Part shown: one piece after another, positions 10,495 to 19,484 of the stretch
Layout of the letters: every line of letters begins with the position of its first letter
Position numbering within the stretch: position 1 is the first letter of the stretch
Source: DASRDR01 sp963812945 [NCBI: uncultured Candidatus Rokubacteria bacterium]
GTDB lineage: Bacteria > Methylomirabilota > Methylomirabilia > Rokubacteriales
DNA length: 64,000 bases
Reading direction: 5' to 3'
Assembly (NCBI GenBank): GCA_963812945.1
Contig: CAWEXD010000003.1
Location: 124,001-188,000, forward strand
Notes under the pieces: generated by a model
Database searches by the model: none
Told to the model about the DNA's origin: nothing
Seen by the model: only the letters and a program-made list of their open reading frames with translations
Translations under genes and position numbers: made by a program

Positions 10495-11013
10495 ATGACA
10501 CCGCAGAGCTGGCCACCGTCGCCGTCCGCTGGACCTCACCGGACTCCCGACGCGCCCGTCGGCTCATTCGAGTACGCGGGGTTCTGGGTGCGCGTTGCCG
10601 CCTCCCTCATCGACACGGTGCTCGTCCTGTGCGTCACGCTCCCTCTGCTCTTCGCCGTCTACGGATGGTCCTACCTGGAGGCCTCCCAGACGAGGTCCAT
10701 CGCGGGCAGCGTCGATTTCCTGCTCACGTGGGTCGCGCCGGCCGTGGCAGTGGTGGCCTTCTGGCTGTACAGGCAGGCCACGCCCGGCAAGATGGCGCTG
10801 TCGGTCAGAGTGGTAGACGCCGCCACCGGCAACACCCTGACCCTCGGACAATCCATTGGCCGCTATCTTGGCTACTTCGTCTCGACCATCCCTTTCGGGC
10901 TGGGCCTCATCTGGGTCGCCTTCGACCCCAGGAAGCAGGGGTGGCATGACAAGCTGGCCGGGACGGTCGTCATACGCTCCAGGAAGCGTGACCCCGAGCC
11001 TGCCAAGTCGTGA
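10495..11013 (+). CDS. RDD family membrane protein
   Basis: A 172-residue inner-membrane protein with the RDD signature: FEYAGFWVRVAASLIDTVLV near residue 24 provides the conserved Arg/Asp positions at the first membrane helix. Further hydrophobic helices follow (FLLTWVAPAVAVVAFWL), then ATPGKMALSVRVVDA and WHDKLAGTVVI, typical of the family's C-terminal half. Some RDD proteins act in ion transport, but no function is implied here. It follows ligD by about 40 bases on the same strand and could be co-transcribed. Confidence 0.85.
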   Translation: MTPQSWPPSPSAGPHRTPDAPVGSFEYAGFWVRVAASLIDTVLVLCVTLPLLFAVYGWSYLEASQTRSIAGSVDFLLTWVAPAVAVVAFWLYRQATPGKMALSVRVVDAATGNTLTLGQSIGRYLGYFVSTIPFGLGLIWVAFDPRKQGWHDKLAGTVVIRSRKRDPEPAKS

Positions 11014-11077
11014 TCCGTCGACCAGCAGTGGCCCGGGGAGCGCTAGGCTCGGTCTTCGCGGTGTCGAGACGCCGGGT

Positions 11078-11809
11078 TCACGGCGCCGCGCCTGGGACCG
11101 CGGAGTGGCCGCCCGCGGCAGCGAGGAGACCCACGAGCTCCCGCGCCAGCGCCGGGCCGGTCCCGGACTCCTCGTGCTTGAAGTAGACGAAGGCGTCCCG
11201 CCACTCGGCCCGCGCGGCGGTCGCCGCCCATCCCAGTAGCTCTTCGCGCGTGTACGCGCGGTCGCGGAGACGCAGGTAGCCGAAGTCGGCGGTCACGACG
11301 GCGGGCGTCGTGCTCTCCTCGGTGTCCGCGAGGCAGAGCGCCGTGTTCCGGGCGCGGAGGAGCGCGTACACCTCCTCGTCGAGCCACGAGGTGTGGCGGA
11401 ACTCGACCGCCATGCGAGCCGGCGGCGGCACGAGAGCAAGGCACGTGTCGAGGCGGTCCGTGTCCTTCCGGAAGTTCGGCGGCAGCTGAAGGAGCAGCGG
11501 TCCGAGCTTCGCCTCGAGCCCCCGGGCCGTGTCGAGGAAGTAGCGGAGCGGGTCGGCGATGTCACGCAGCCGGGCGAAGTGGCTGATCCGCTGCGGGACC
11601 TTGAGGGCGAAGACGAACCCCTCGGGCGTGTCCTGGTTCCAGCCGGCGATCGTCTTCCCGCTGGGCATCCGGTAGAACGTGTTGTTGAGCTCGACCGTGC
11701 GGAAGCGCTCCGCGTAGTACGGCAGCATGCCTGCGGGCGGGAAGCGCTCGGGATAGAAGGTCCCGCGCCATTCGGGATAGCTGTAGCCGGACGTGCCGAC
11801 GTGGATCAC
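11078..11809 (-). CDS. DUF72 domain protein (YecE-like)
   Basis: A 243-residue TIM-barrel-like protein of the DUF72 family, of unknown function. Motifs are VGTSGYSYPEWRGTFYPE at the start, VELNNTFYRMPS, FVFALKVPQRISH and VEFRHTSWLDEEV. The start is GTG, with GAGG a few bases upstream. It lies about 20 bases downstream of rpe and forms the end of the housekeeping run. Length matches the family. Confidence 0.9.
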   Translation of the reverse strand: MIHVGTSGYSYPEWRGTFYPERFPPAGMLPYYAERFRTVELNNTFYRMPSGKTIAGWNQDTPEGFVFALKVPQRISHFARLRDIADPLRYFLDTARGLEAKLGPLLLQLPPNFRKDTDRLDTCLALVPPPARMAVEFRHTSWLDEEVYALLRARNTALCLADTEESTTPAVVTADFGYLRLRDRAYTREELLGWAATAARAEWRDAFVYFKHEESGTGPALARELVGLLAAAGGHSAVPGAAP

Positions 11810-11830
11810 GCAACCTCGGGCAGGCGCGCG

Positions 11831-12490
11831 TCAGGCGGTGGCCTCGCGGGCCGCGGCGCGGAAGCGCCGCACCTCACCGGCGGGATCGGCCGCGGAGAAG
11901 ATGGCCGACCCGGCGACCAGCGTCGTGGCCCCGCGAAGGGCAAGGGGACGGCAGTGCTCGAGCTTGACGCCGCCGTCCACCGACACATCGAGCGGCCGCT
12001 CGCCGATCCGGTTCTTGAGGTCCACCAGCTTCGCGTACGTCGCCGGGATGAAGGCCTGACCGCCGAATCCCGGGTTCACCGACATGACCAGCACGAGGTC
12101 CGCCGCGTCCAGCACGTAGTCCAGGGCGGTGGTCGGAGTCCCGGGGTTCAACGCCACCCCCGCCCGCGCGCCGAGGTCCCGGATCCGGGCCAGCGTTCGA
12201 TGCAGGTGGGGGCACGCCTCCACGTGCACGGTGAGCGCGTTCCCGCCCGCCCGGACGTAGGTTTCGAGGTAGGCGTCGGCGTTCTCCACCATGAGGTGGA
12301 GGTCGAGCGGGAGCCGTGTGCGCTTGCGGATCGCCTCGATGACGGGCGGGCCGATCGTGAGGTTCGGCACGAAGTGGCCGTCCATCACGTCCACGTGGAT
12401 CTGGTCGGCGCCGCCCGCCTCGATGCGTGCGATCTCGTCGGCAAGCGCGGCGAAGTCGGCGGAGAGAATCGACGGGGCGATCTTGATCAT
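11831..12490 (-). CDS. rpe: Ribulose-phosphate 3-epimerase
   Basis: Interconverts ribulose-5-phosphate and xylulose-5-phosphate in the pentose phosphate pathway. The 219-residue TIM barrel begins MIKIAPSILSADFAALADE. It contains IHVDVMDGHFVPNLTIG, HLMVENADAYL, MSVNPGFGGQAFIP and VDGGVKLEHC, covering the metal and phosphate sites. Its ATG overlaps the rsmB stop codon (ATGA), so translation is probably coupled. Confidence 0.96.
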   Translation of the reverse strand: MIKIAPSILSADFAALADEIARIEAGGADQIHVDVMDGHFVPNLTIGPPVIEAIRKRTRLPLDLHLMVENADAYLETYVRAGGNALTVHVEACPHLHRTLARIRDLGARAGVALNPGTPTTALDYVLDAADLVLVMSVNPGFGGQAFIPATYAKLVDLKNRIGERPLDVSVDGGVKLEHCRPLALRGATTLVAGSAIFSAADPAGEVRRFRAAAREATA

Positions 12491-13902
12491 GCCCGCCTCC
12501 TGAGCCGATGGGCTGTGAAACCGTCGGAGCCGTGATGATGGGGCGTCATGCGGAGCACGTCGGGCGCCGCACGGCACGCCGCCGGGACCGCGGGTGGCAG
12601 CGCGTCCGGCACGAAGTCGGGACGGCGCGCCCGGAAGCCCGCGACGACCGCCTCGTTCTCCTCGGGCTCGAGCGAGCACGTCGCGTAGACGAGGACGCCG
12701 CCCGGCCGGACCAACTCCCCGGCGGCGTCGAGGATCGCGGCCTGGGCCGTGGCCAGCGTCACGAAGTCGTCCGGCCGCCGGCGCCACTTGGCGTCGGGGT
12801 TTCGCCGGAGCACGCCGAGGTTCGAGCACGGCGCGTCGACCAGGACCCGGTCGCACGTCGGCCCCAGGACGTCCGCGAGCGCGCGAGCGTCGGCGAGCCG
12901 CGGCTCCACGAGCGCGGCGCCGAGCCGCGCGCAGGCGGCCCGCACGAGGCCGAGCCGGCCCGCGTGGGGATCCGCGGCGACGACCCGGCCGCGGTTCGCC
13001 ATCAGCGCCGCCAGGTGCGTCGTCTTCGTGCCCGGCGCCGCGCAGACGTCGGCGACCGTCTCCCAGGGGAGCGGCCCGAGCGCGTGCCCCACCATGATGG
13101 CGGCCTCGTCCTGCACGGTGACGCTCCCGTCCCGGAGCGCTGCGAGCTCGCGCAGGTCCCCGGCCCGCTCGAGGAGAAGCCCCTCGGGGGCGAATCGCGT
13201 GGCCGTCGCGTCGACGCCCGAACGCCCGAGCGCCTCGGCCACCGCCGCCGCGGGCGCGCGCAGCGTGTTGACCCGGACGCAGAGCGGCGGCGCGGCGCTC
13301 ATCGCCAGGGCGAGGGCCTCGGCCTCGGCGGGCCCGTCTCGGACCCACCAGCGCCGGACGAGCCACGCCGGCTGCGAGGCGCGGAGCGCCAAGGCCTCCA
13401 CCGGGTCCTCCGCCGTGGGCGCGGGCCACGGGCGGGGCGCGGCGGCCAGCGTCCGGAGGACGCCGTTCAGGTAGGCGGCCGCGCCGGGCGACCGTCGCCG
13501 CTTGGCCAGCTCCACCGCCTCGTGGACCGCGGCCCATTGCGGGATCCGGTCGAGGAACCCGAGCTGATAGGCGGTGAGCCGGAGGAGCGCCCGGACCCAG
13601 GGCGTCAGCTCGGCGAGCGGCCGCCGCGACACGCGCGCGAGCGCCCAGTCGACCCGTGCCCGCCAGCGGAGCGTGCCGAGCACCAGCTCCGTCACGAGGG
13701 CTCGATCCCGCGCGTCGAGCCCGGCCCGGTCGGGAAGCGTCTCCAGCAGGCGGTCGGCGTACGCGTCCCGCGTCTCGACGCGCAGGAGGATCTCGAGGGC
13801 GACGCCGCGCGCCGAGCTCCCGCCTCGGGCCCCGGGCCGCGCGCCCGCGCCAGGCGGGGCCGGCGCGGCGACGGCCTCAGCGGCGCGGGGCCGGCGCGCC
13901 AA
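12487..13902 (-). CDS. rsmB: 16S rRNA (cytosine(967)-C5)-methyltransferase RsmB
   Basis: S-adenosylmethionine-dependent methyltransferase for C967 of 16S rRNA. The 471-residue protein has an NusB-like N-terminal helical domain (about 30-160) and a Rossmann methyltransferase domain. The latter carries VCAAPGTKTTHLAALM, VLVDAPCSNLGVLRRNPD with one catalytic cysteine, and YATCSLEPEENEAVV with the second. Both catalytic cysteines are intact. It overlaps fmt by 26 bases at its start and rpe by four bases at its end. Confidence 0.95.
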   Translation of the reverse strand: MARRPRAAEAVAAPAPPGAGARPGARGGSSARGVALEILLRVETRDAYADRLLETLPDRAGLDARDRALVTELVLGTLRWRARVDWALARVSRRPLAELTPWVRALLRLTAYQLGFLDRIPQWAAVHEAVELAKRRRSPGAAAYLNGVLRTLAAAPRPWPAPTAEDPVEALALRASQPAWLVRRWWVRDGPAEAEALALAMSAAPPLCVRVNTLRAPAAAVAEALGRSGVDATATRFAPEGLLLERAGDLRELAALRDGSVTVQDEAAIMVGHALGPLPWETVADVCAAPGTKTTHLAALMANRGRVVAADPHAGRLGLVRAACARLGAALVEPRLADARALADVLGPTCDRVLVDAPCSNLGVLRRNPDAKWRRRPDDFVTLATAQAAILDAAGELVRPGGVLVYATCSLEPEENEAVVAGFRARRPDFVPDALPPAVPAACRAAPDVLRMTPHHHGSDGFTAHRLRRRA

Positions 13903-14806
13903 GCGGCGCTCCAGGGCCGAGCCGCGAGCCCCTCAGGTAGGCGTCCCAGGCCATCACCCGGCGATTCTCGGGCTGGACCTCGACTGGCAGGAGGAGCTCC
14001 TGACCGGTCCCGATCGCGAGCCGCCCGGCCGCGTCCGTGAGCACGCCCGGCTCGCCCCGGCCCTCCAGCGCCGCCGCGCGCCAGATCAGGAGGCGCCCTC
14101 CCGGAGTGGAGGTGACCACCCCTGGCCAGGGGTTCAGTCCGCGGACCCGCGCCGCCAGGGCGGCCGCCGGCTCGGTCCAGTCGAGGAGCCCGTCCTCCTT
14201 GCGGAGCCGGGGCGCCAGCGTGGCCGCCTGGGAATCCTGCGGGCGCGGCGTGAGCGTCTCCAGGCGGTCGAGGGTCTCGAGGAGCACCTCGGCGCCGAGC
14301 ACGGCCAAGCGCTCGGCCAGCTCCCCGGCCGTCTCGTCGGGGCCGATCGCCGTCGCCCGCTGGAGGAGCACCGGCCCCGTGTCCATGCCCGCGTCCATCC
14401 GGAACGTCGTGATCCCGGTCTCGCGCTCTCCGCGGATGATCGCCCACGCGACGGGCGCCGCGCCCCGATAGCGGGGGAGCAGGGACGCATGGACGTTGAT
14501 GGACCCGCGCGGGGGCACGTCGAGCACCGCGCGCGGGAGGATCTGCCCGAACGCCACCACGACCGCGACGTCGGCGGCGGGCTCGGCAAGACGCTCGGGC
14601 CAGTCCGGATCGCGAAGGCGGGGCGGCTGGAGAACCGGGATCCCGTGCTCGATCGCCGCCGCCTTGACCGGCGAGGCTTGCGCCCGCTGGCCCCGACCGG
14701 CGGGCCGGTCCGGTTGCGTCACGGCGGCCACGACGTGGTGACGGGCACGGAGCGCGTGGAGCGTCGGGAGAGCGAAGACAGGAGTGCCGTAGAACAGCAC
14801 GCGCAT
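13877..14806 (-). CDS. fmt: Methionyl-tRNA formyltransferase
   Basis: Formylates initiator Met-tRNA using 10-formyltetrahydrofolate. The 309 residues start MRVLFYGTPVFALPTLHAL. They contain the catalytic block INVHASLLPRYRGAAPV and ITTFRMDAGMDTGPVLL, then an OB-like C-terminal domain with GLNPWPGV. It pairs with def upstream (83-base gap), the normal partnership because deformylase removes the group Fmt adds. It overlaps rsmB by 26 bases. Confidence 0.96.
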   Translation of the reverse strand: MRVLFYGTPVFALPTLHALRARHHVVAAVTQPDRPAGRGQRAQASPVKAAAIEHGIPVLQPPRLRDPDWPERLAEPAADVAVVVAFGQILPRAVLDVPPRGSINVHASLLPRYRGAAPVAWAIIRGERETGITTFRMDAGMDTGPVLLQRATAIGPDETAGELAERLAVLGAEVLLETLDRLETLTPRPQDSQAATLAPRLRKEDGLLDWTEPAAALAARVRGLNPWPGVVTSTPGGRLLIWRAAALEGRGEPGVLTDAAGRLAIGTGQELLLPVEVQPENRRVMAWDAYLRGSRLGPGAPLGAPAPRR

Positions 14807-14889
14807 GGGCTCCGGCCCGGTCTGCTAGACGGTTCCCCCCCGCGACCGGCCGGGTTCCGCGCTGCCCCGGCTGGGCCGATGCGCAGCGA

Positions 14890-15414
14890 TCACAACCTGA
14901 CCCCAGCCGCCGCGGCGGGCTCTGCCGGGAACCCCTCGCGCCTGATCTGCCGCTTGAGTCGGTCGCGCGTGACCTTGTCCAGCCGGTCGATGAAGAGGAT
15001 GCCGTCGAGGTGGTCGATCTCGTGCTGGAGCACTCGCGACAGGAGCCCCGACGCGCGGCGCCGGAACGACGCGCCCGTACGATCCATCGCCTCCACGACC
15101 ACCCACTCGGCGCGGCGGACGTCGCCGAAGACGCCCGGCAAGGACAGGCACCCTTCCTCGCCCATTTGCTCGCCGCCCTGCTCGACGATCACCGGATTGA
15201 GGTAGGTCCGGCCCGTGCCACGGCCCTCGTCGATCACGAGCATCCGGAGCTCGATGCCGACCTGGGTCGCGGCGAGCCCGATGCCCACCTCGGTGTGCAT
15301 CGTCTCGACCATGTCGTCGAGCCAGCCCTCGATCTCCGGCGTCACCTCGCGGACCGGCGCCGCCCGGCGCCGCAAGACCGGATCCCCGTAGAGCCGGACG
15401 TCCAGGATCGCCAT
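14890..15414 (-). CDS. def: Peptide deformylase
   Basis: Metalloenzyme removing N-formyl groups from nascent proteins. All three family motifs are present in the 174 residues: GIGLAATQVG near 44, EGCLSLPGV near 87, and LQHEIDHLDGILFIDR near 130, giving the Cys-His-His metal ligands. It sits between priA and fmt, as in many genomes. The C-terminal tail is short and alanine-rich. Confidence 0.96.
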   Translation of the reverse strand: MAILDVRLYGDPVLRRRAAPVREVTPEIEGWLDDMVETMHTEVGIGLAATQVGIELRMLVIDEGRGTGRTYLNPVIVEQGGEQMGEEGCLSLPGVFGDVRRAEWVVVEAMDRTGASFRRRASGLLSRVLQHEIDHLDGILFIDRLDKVTRDRLKRQIRREGFPAEPAAAAGVRL

Positions 15415-15450
15415 CGGTCTCCCCCCTTCCGGCTAGCATTGTACCGCTCC

Positions 15451-17292
15451 TCACGGGAGCTCGACCGGATCCATGTCGATCGCGAGCCGCGTCCCTCCGA
15501 GCCGGCGCCGGCCGCGCAGGGGCTCGACAATCGCGGCCACGGTCGCCGGAAGCTCCGGCCCGCCGAGGAGCACGACCTGGGCCCGCGCGCCCGCGAGCGT
15601 CGCCGGGCCCAGCACCGTGGCCTCTCTGGCGCGCCCGCGCTCGGCCAGATCCTCGCCGAGCCGGAGGGCGTCCCGACCCTCGGCGACGAGGCGGGCCATG
15701 CGGCGCGCCGGCGGATAGCCGAGCTCCTGGCGCTCCCTCCACTCCGGCTCGTAGAAGTGCTCCGGCTCGCCCCGGGCGACGGCCACCAGGGCCGGGTGCT
15801 CGGGCAGGAACGACTGGAGCCACACGCTCCCGCCGGGGGCGACGCTCTCGGTGAGACGCCAGGCCAGCTGAAACGTCCGTTCGGCGGCGCGAAAGTCGGG
15901 CAGATTGAGGGTTGCGTCGGCGAGGACGAGCGCGCCGACGGCGACCGGGGACTCCTCCGCCAGCCGGAGCGCCATGCTGGTGCCAACCAGGACTTGCGCC
16001 GCCCCCGAGCGGAACGCGGCCCGCGCGAGGTCGGCATCGCCCGGGGTGACGGTCGAGTCGTAGCGGACGACGCGCGCCTCGGGGAACGCGTGGCGAGCCT
16101 CGGCCTCGAGTCGCTCCGTGCCCCAGCCGAGGGGCTGAAGCCGACGGCCCCGGCACCGACCGCAGAGGCTCGCCGCCGGCCGCTCGAGGCCGCAGAGCCG
16201 GCACGCGAGCGCCCGCGTCTCGCGGTGGTACAGGAGCGCCAGCCGGCAGCGCGCACAGCGGCGCACGGCTCCGCACTCCGCGCAGACGAGCGTGCGCGCG
16301 AAGCCGAGCCGGTTGAGCACGAGCAGCACGGAGCCCCCGCGCCCGAGCGCCGCGCGCGCCGCGGCGCAGAGGCCGGGTGAGAGGCTCGCCTCCGTCGCGT
16401 GCTCGCCGCCGAGCGCCACGCGCTCGACGACAGGCCGGGGGGGCCGCGGGCCCCCGGGCGCGGGCTCGATCGTGAGCGCGCCCGTCCGGGTGCCCACCCA
16501 GCTCTCGAGGCTCGGCGCCGGGCTCGTGAGGAGACTCGCGCCTCCCTCGCGCTGGGTTCGCTGGAGGGCCAGGTCGCGCGCGTGCCAGCGCGGCGCGTCG
16601 GGGGCCTTGTGCGCCGGGTCCTCCTCGTCGAGGACCACGGTCAGCCCGAGGGGCGCGAGCGGGAGCCACACGGCCGCCCGGGTGCCGACGGCGACTCGCG
16701 CCTGACCGGTCCGGCACGCCCACCAGGCGGCCCAGCGCTGGCCGGGAGTGGCCGCGCTGGTGACGAGACACACCGGCTCGCCGAGCCGCGTCCCGAGCCG
16801 CGCCGCCCAGGCGCCCGCCTGCTCGATCTCGGGCGCGACGACCAGAACGGTCCCATCGCCAGCCAGCGCGTCCGCCACCAGCTGCTCGACGCGGCTGTGG
16901 CGAGCCGGGCCCGTCGCGAGGATCGCGGGGGACGAGGAGCGCGCCATCGGCGACGGCGGGGGCGGCAGCGTCTCCGGCGCCCGCGCGCGCATCCCCGGCG
17001 GGAGCGCTCGGAACGCGGCCTCGCCCCAGGCACTGACCGTCTCCGCGGCGGCCCAGCGCAGGAGGTCGAGCAAGGGCGGGGTCAGGGCGGGGACTGGGTC
17101 GAGCAGGCCGGCGACCGTCTCGAGGCCCTCCCCCGCCCCGTTCTCGACCGCGACCACGATCGCCGGGCGGGGGCGTCCGCGAAACGGGACACGCACACGC
17201 TGCCCGGGGGCCACGCGCCCCTCGAGCTCCTGCGGCAGCCGGTACGTGAAGACGCGGGGGACGGGGAGGTCGGTGACGACCTGGGCGAGCAG
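15451..17292 (-). CDS. priA: PriA-like primosomal protein with degenerate helicase motifs
   Basis: Homologue of the replication-restart protein PriA. The N-terminal DNA-binding domain is recognisable (VVTDLPVPRVFTYRLP), and the zinc-binding cysteine pairs are intact (CAECGAVRRCARC, CRLCG, CGRCRGRR near the middle). The helicase motifs are lost. Walker A reads ATGPARHSR with no lysine, the DEEH box reads DEED, SATPSLES reads SPAPSLES, and the QVAGRAGR motif is gone. Actinobacterial PriA shows similar loss. Sequence conserved with PriA extends upstream of GTG 17214, but no ATG, GTG or TTG exists before the frame closes at 17305. A CTG at 17292 is the likeliest start. Replication restart could still work by DNA and protein binding. 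Confidence 0.82.
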   Translation of the reverse strand: MLAQVVTDLPVPRVFTYRLPQELEGRVAPGQRVRVPFRGRPRPAIVVAVENGAGEGLETVAGLLDPVPALTPPLLDLLRWAAAETVSAWGEAAFRALPPGMRARAPETLPPPPSPMARSSSPAILATGPARHSRVEQLVADALAGDGTVLVVAPEIEQAGAWAARLGTRLGEPVCLVTSAATPGQRWAAWWACRTGQARVAVGTRAAVWLPLAPLGLTVVLDEEDPAHKAPDAPRWHARDLALQRTQREGGASLLTSPAPSLESWVGTRTGALTIEPAPGGPRPPRPVVERVALGGEHATEASLSPGLCAAARAALGRGGSVLLVLNRLGFARTLVCAECGAVRRCARCRLALLYHRETRALACRLCGLERPAASLCGRCRGRRLQPLGWGTERLEAEARHAFPEARVVRYDSTVTPGDADLARAAFRSGAAQVLVGTSMALRLAEESPVAVGALVLADATLNLPDFRAAERTFQLAWRLTESVAPGGSVWLQSFLPEHPALVAVARGEPEHFYEPEWRERQELGYPPARRMARLVAEGRDALRLGEDLAERGRAREATVLGPATLAGARAQVVLLGGPELPATVAAIVEPLRGRRRLGGTRLAIDMDPVELP

Positions 17293-17304
17293 AGGACTCG
17301 GGCC

Positions 17305-18003
17305 TCAGGCGCCGGTCGGCGCCTGGCCCCGGACCCGGTCGTACTCCCGACGGATCAGCTTGAGGTCGTCGTACGCCTGGCGCCGGTAGATCGGGCCGGG
17401 GTTCCGCAGGAGGAAGGCCGGATGAAACACCGGAATCACGACGGCCCCCCCCAGCGAGTGGACCTGGCCGCGCAGGCGGCTGATCGGCTCGCGCGTCCGG
17501 AGGATGTGCTGCGTGGCGAACGTGCCGAGCGTGCAGATCACGCCCGGCTGGATGGCGGCGAGCTGCCCGGCCAGGAACGGCGCGCAGGCCGCGATCTCCT
17601 CCGGCTCCGGGTTGCGGTTCCCCGGAGGCCGGCACTTCACGATGTTGCAGATGTAGACCTCCTCGCGCGTGACGCCCACCGAGTCGAGCATCTTCGTGAG
17701 GAGCTGGCCCGCGCGGCCCACGAAGGGCTTGCCCTGCCGGTCTTCCTCCTCACCCGGACCCTCGCCGATGATCACGAGCCGCGCCTCCGGGCTGCCGGAG
17801 CCGAAGACGATCGTCGACCGTCCCTGGGAGAGCTTGCAGCGAGTGCACCCGGCGCTCGCCGCCTCCACTCGCCGGAGCGCGGCGGCGGGGCCGCCCAGGG
17901 GCTCGCCCTGGAGGGGCAGGTCCCGGACGCCCAGAGCCTGATGGAAGCGGAGGTGCTCGGCGAGGGCGCGCGCGGCGTCCGCCAGGCCCGCGGGGTCGGT
18001 CAT
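17305..18003 (-). CDS. Family 4 uracil-DNA glycosylase (Fe-S type)
   Basis: Excises uracil from DNA. The 232 residues carry CTRCKL, then IIGEGPGEEEDRQGKPFVG (catalytic motif A), KCRPPGNRNPEPEEIAAC and HPAFLLRNP (motif B). Four cysteines suit the 4Fe-4S cluster of family 4. It lies 4 bases from coaBC and immediately before priA. This places a DNA repair function inside the housekeeping operon. Confidence 0.93.
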   Translation of the reverse strand: MTDPAGLADAARALAEHLRFHQALGVRDLPLQGEPLGGPAAALRRVEAASAGCTRCKLSQGRSTIVFGSGSPEARLVIIGEGPGEEEDRQGKPFVGRAGQLLTKMLDSVGVTREEVYICNIVKCRPPGNRNPEPEEIAACAPFLAGQLAAIQPGVICTLGTFATQHILRTREPISRLRGQVHSLGGAVVIPVFHPAFLLRNPGPIYRRQAYDDLKLIRREYDRVRGQAPTGA

Positions 18004-18007
18004 GACC

Positions 18008-19228
18008 TCAGGTCGCCTGGGGCTCGCGCACCGCGCGGCGTAGCTCCTGGACCCGGTCCAGGATGAGATCGGCCACCTCGGCCTTGGCGCGCCGCGGCAC
18101 CGCGACGGTGCCGCCCCAGCGGTCGAGCAGGACGACCTCGTTGTCGGCGACGTCGAAGCCGATGTCGGCCCGGCTCACGTCGTTCGCGACGATGAGGTCC
18201 ACGCCCTTGGCGAGGAGCTTGGCCCGGGCGTGCTCGCGGAGCTCGTGCGTCTCGGCGGCGAAGCCGACGAGGAACCGGGTGCCCTTCCGCAGGGAGAGCT
18301 CGCGCAGGATGTCCGGCGTCGGCGCGAGGTCGATCGCGAGCCCGTCCCGCTTGGAGGGAATCTTCTCGGTCGCAGGCCGGACCGCCTGGTAGTCCGCCAC
18401 GGCCGCCGCCTTGATCACGACCGTCGCGGCCTCGACCGCGTGGAAGACCGCGTCTCGCATCTCGAGCGCGGTCTGCACCGGGATCACGCGGACCCCGCTC
18501 GGCGGCGCCAGGTGGGTGGGTCCGGTGACGAGCGTCACCGCGGCGCCGCGGCGCGCCGCCTGCGTGGCGATCGCGTAGCCCATCCGGCCGGACGAGCGGT
18601 TGCTCAGGTACCGGACGGGGTCGAGGGCCTCGCGCGTGGGGCCGGCCGTGACCAGAACGTGGTCGCCCACCAGATCCCGCTGCGGCCACAGGAGGCGCTC
18701 GGCCGCCTCGACGATGTCCGTGACCTCCGGGAACCGGCCCTGGCCCCGGAGGCCGGAGGCGAGCTCCCCGTGATCCGGCTCCAGCACGGTCGCCCCCCGG
18801 CCCCGCAGGGTCGCCACGTGCGCCTGCACCGCGGGGTGCTCCCACATCCCCCCGTCCATGGCCGGGGCGAAGAGCACCGGCCCACGGACGGCGAGAAGCA
18901 GCGTGCCCAGAAAGTCGTCGGCGAGCCCGAGCGCCGCGCGCGCCAGCGCGTGAGCAGTGGCCGGCGCGACCAGCGTGAGATCGGCGCGCTCGGCCAGCGC
19001 CACGTGCTCCACCGCCGCCGGCTCCTGCGGGTCGAACAAATCGGTGAGGACGGGCCGGCCGGACAGCGTCCGGAACGTGAGCGGCGCGACGAACTCCTGC
19101 GCGTGCGCCGTCATCACCACGGTGACAGCGGCCTCCGCGCGACGGAGCTCCCGGAGGAGATAGGCGGCCTTGTACGCCGCGATGCTGCCCGTGACGGCGA
19201 GGATCAGCTCGCGGCCCGCTAGCGCCAT
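18008..19228 (-). CDS. coaBC: Bifunctional phosphopantothenoylcysteine decarboxylase/synthetase
   Basis: Two consecutive steps of coenzyme A synthesis: CoaB ligates cysteine to 4'-phosphopantothenate, CoaC decarboxylates the product. In 406 residues, the flavodoxin-like CoaC half (1-180) has LAVTGSIAAYKAAYLLREL and APATAHALARAALGLADD. The CoaB half has VTAGPTREALDPVRYLSNRS and KIPSKRDGLAIDLAPTPDIL. The complete two-domain length is normal. It sits between rpoZ and the glycosylase gene. Confidence 0.96.
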   Translation of the reverse strand: MALAGRELILAVTGSIAAYKAAYLLRELRRAEAAVTVVMTAHAQEFVAPLTFRTLSGRPVLTDLFDPQEPAAVEHVALAERADLTLVAPATAHALARAALGLADDFLGTLLLAVRGPVLFAPAMDGGMWEHPAVQAHVATLRGRGATVLEPDHGELASGLRGQGRFPEVTDIVEAAERLLWPQRDLVGDHVLVTAGPTREALDPVRYLSNRSSGRMGYAIATQAARRGAAVTLVTGPTHLAPPSGVRVIPVQTALEMRDAVFHAVEAATVVIKAAAVADYQAVRPATEKIPSKRDGLAIDLAPTPDILRELSLRKGTRFLVGFAAETHELREHARAKLLAKGVDLIVANDVSRADIGFDVADNEVVLLDRWGGTVAVPRRAKAEVADLILDRVQELRRAVREPQAT

Positions 19229-19256
19229 GGCCCGCCTCCGGGAGCGCCCGTCGCCG

Positions 19257-19484
19257 TCAGGCCACGGCAGGCGGGGGCGTCTCGACCTTCTCCTCCGGCT
19301 TCTTCAGCTGGATCTTGCCTCCGATGCACTCCTCGAGGGCGACCGAGGTCCACTTCTTGCGCTTCGTCTCGACCTGGGGCTGCGCGCCCCGGTTGAGCTG
19401 TCGGCTCCGCTTGGCGGCGAGCACGACGAGGACGTAGCGGTTCGAGATCTGCTCGAGACACTTCTCCAGCGGTGGGAAGGACAT
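19257..19484 (-). CDS. rpoZ: RNA polymerase omega subunit
   Basis: Small subunit aiding RNA polymerase assembly. From ATG 19484 it encodes 75 residues: MSFPPLEKCLEQISNRYVL, then VVLAAKRSRQLNRGAQP and SVALEECIGGKI, the omega signature blocks. The start overlaps the gmk stop as ATGA, fixing the start and rejecting the longer open frame. The order gmk-rpoZ-coaBC is widely conserved. Confidence 0.92.
   Translation of the reverse strand: MSFPPLEKCLEQISNRYVLVVLAAKRSRQLNRGAQPQVETKRKKWTSVALEECIGGKIQLKKPEEKVETPPPAVA

Noticed and set aside
14890-14910. ACAACCTGACCCC near the end of def as another copy of the GGGGTCAG palindrome
   Set aside because: Only a few bases match, there is no inverted partner and it is coding sequence.
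13574-15205. A 543-codon plus-strand frame opposite fmt and def
   Set aside because: Antisense shadow with no motifs.
14825-17635. A 936-codon minus-strand frame overlapping priA and the glycosylase gene
   Set aside because: Out-of-frame Arg/Pro/Gly-rich translation. The priA and udg frames carry all the conserved motifs.
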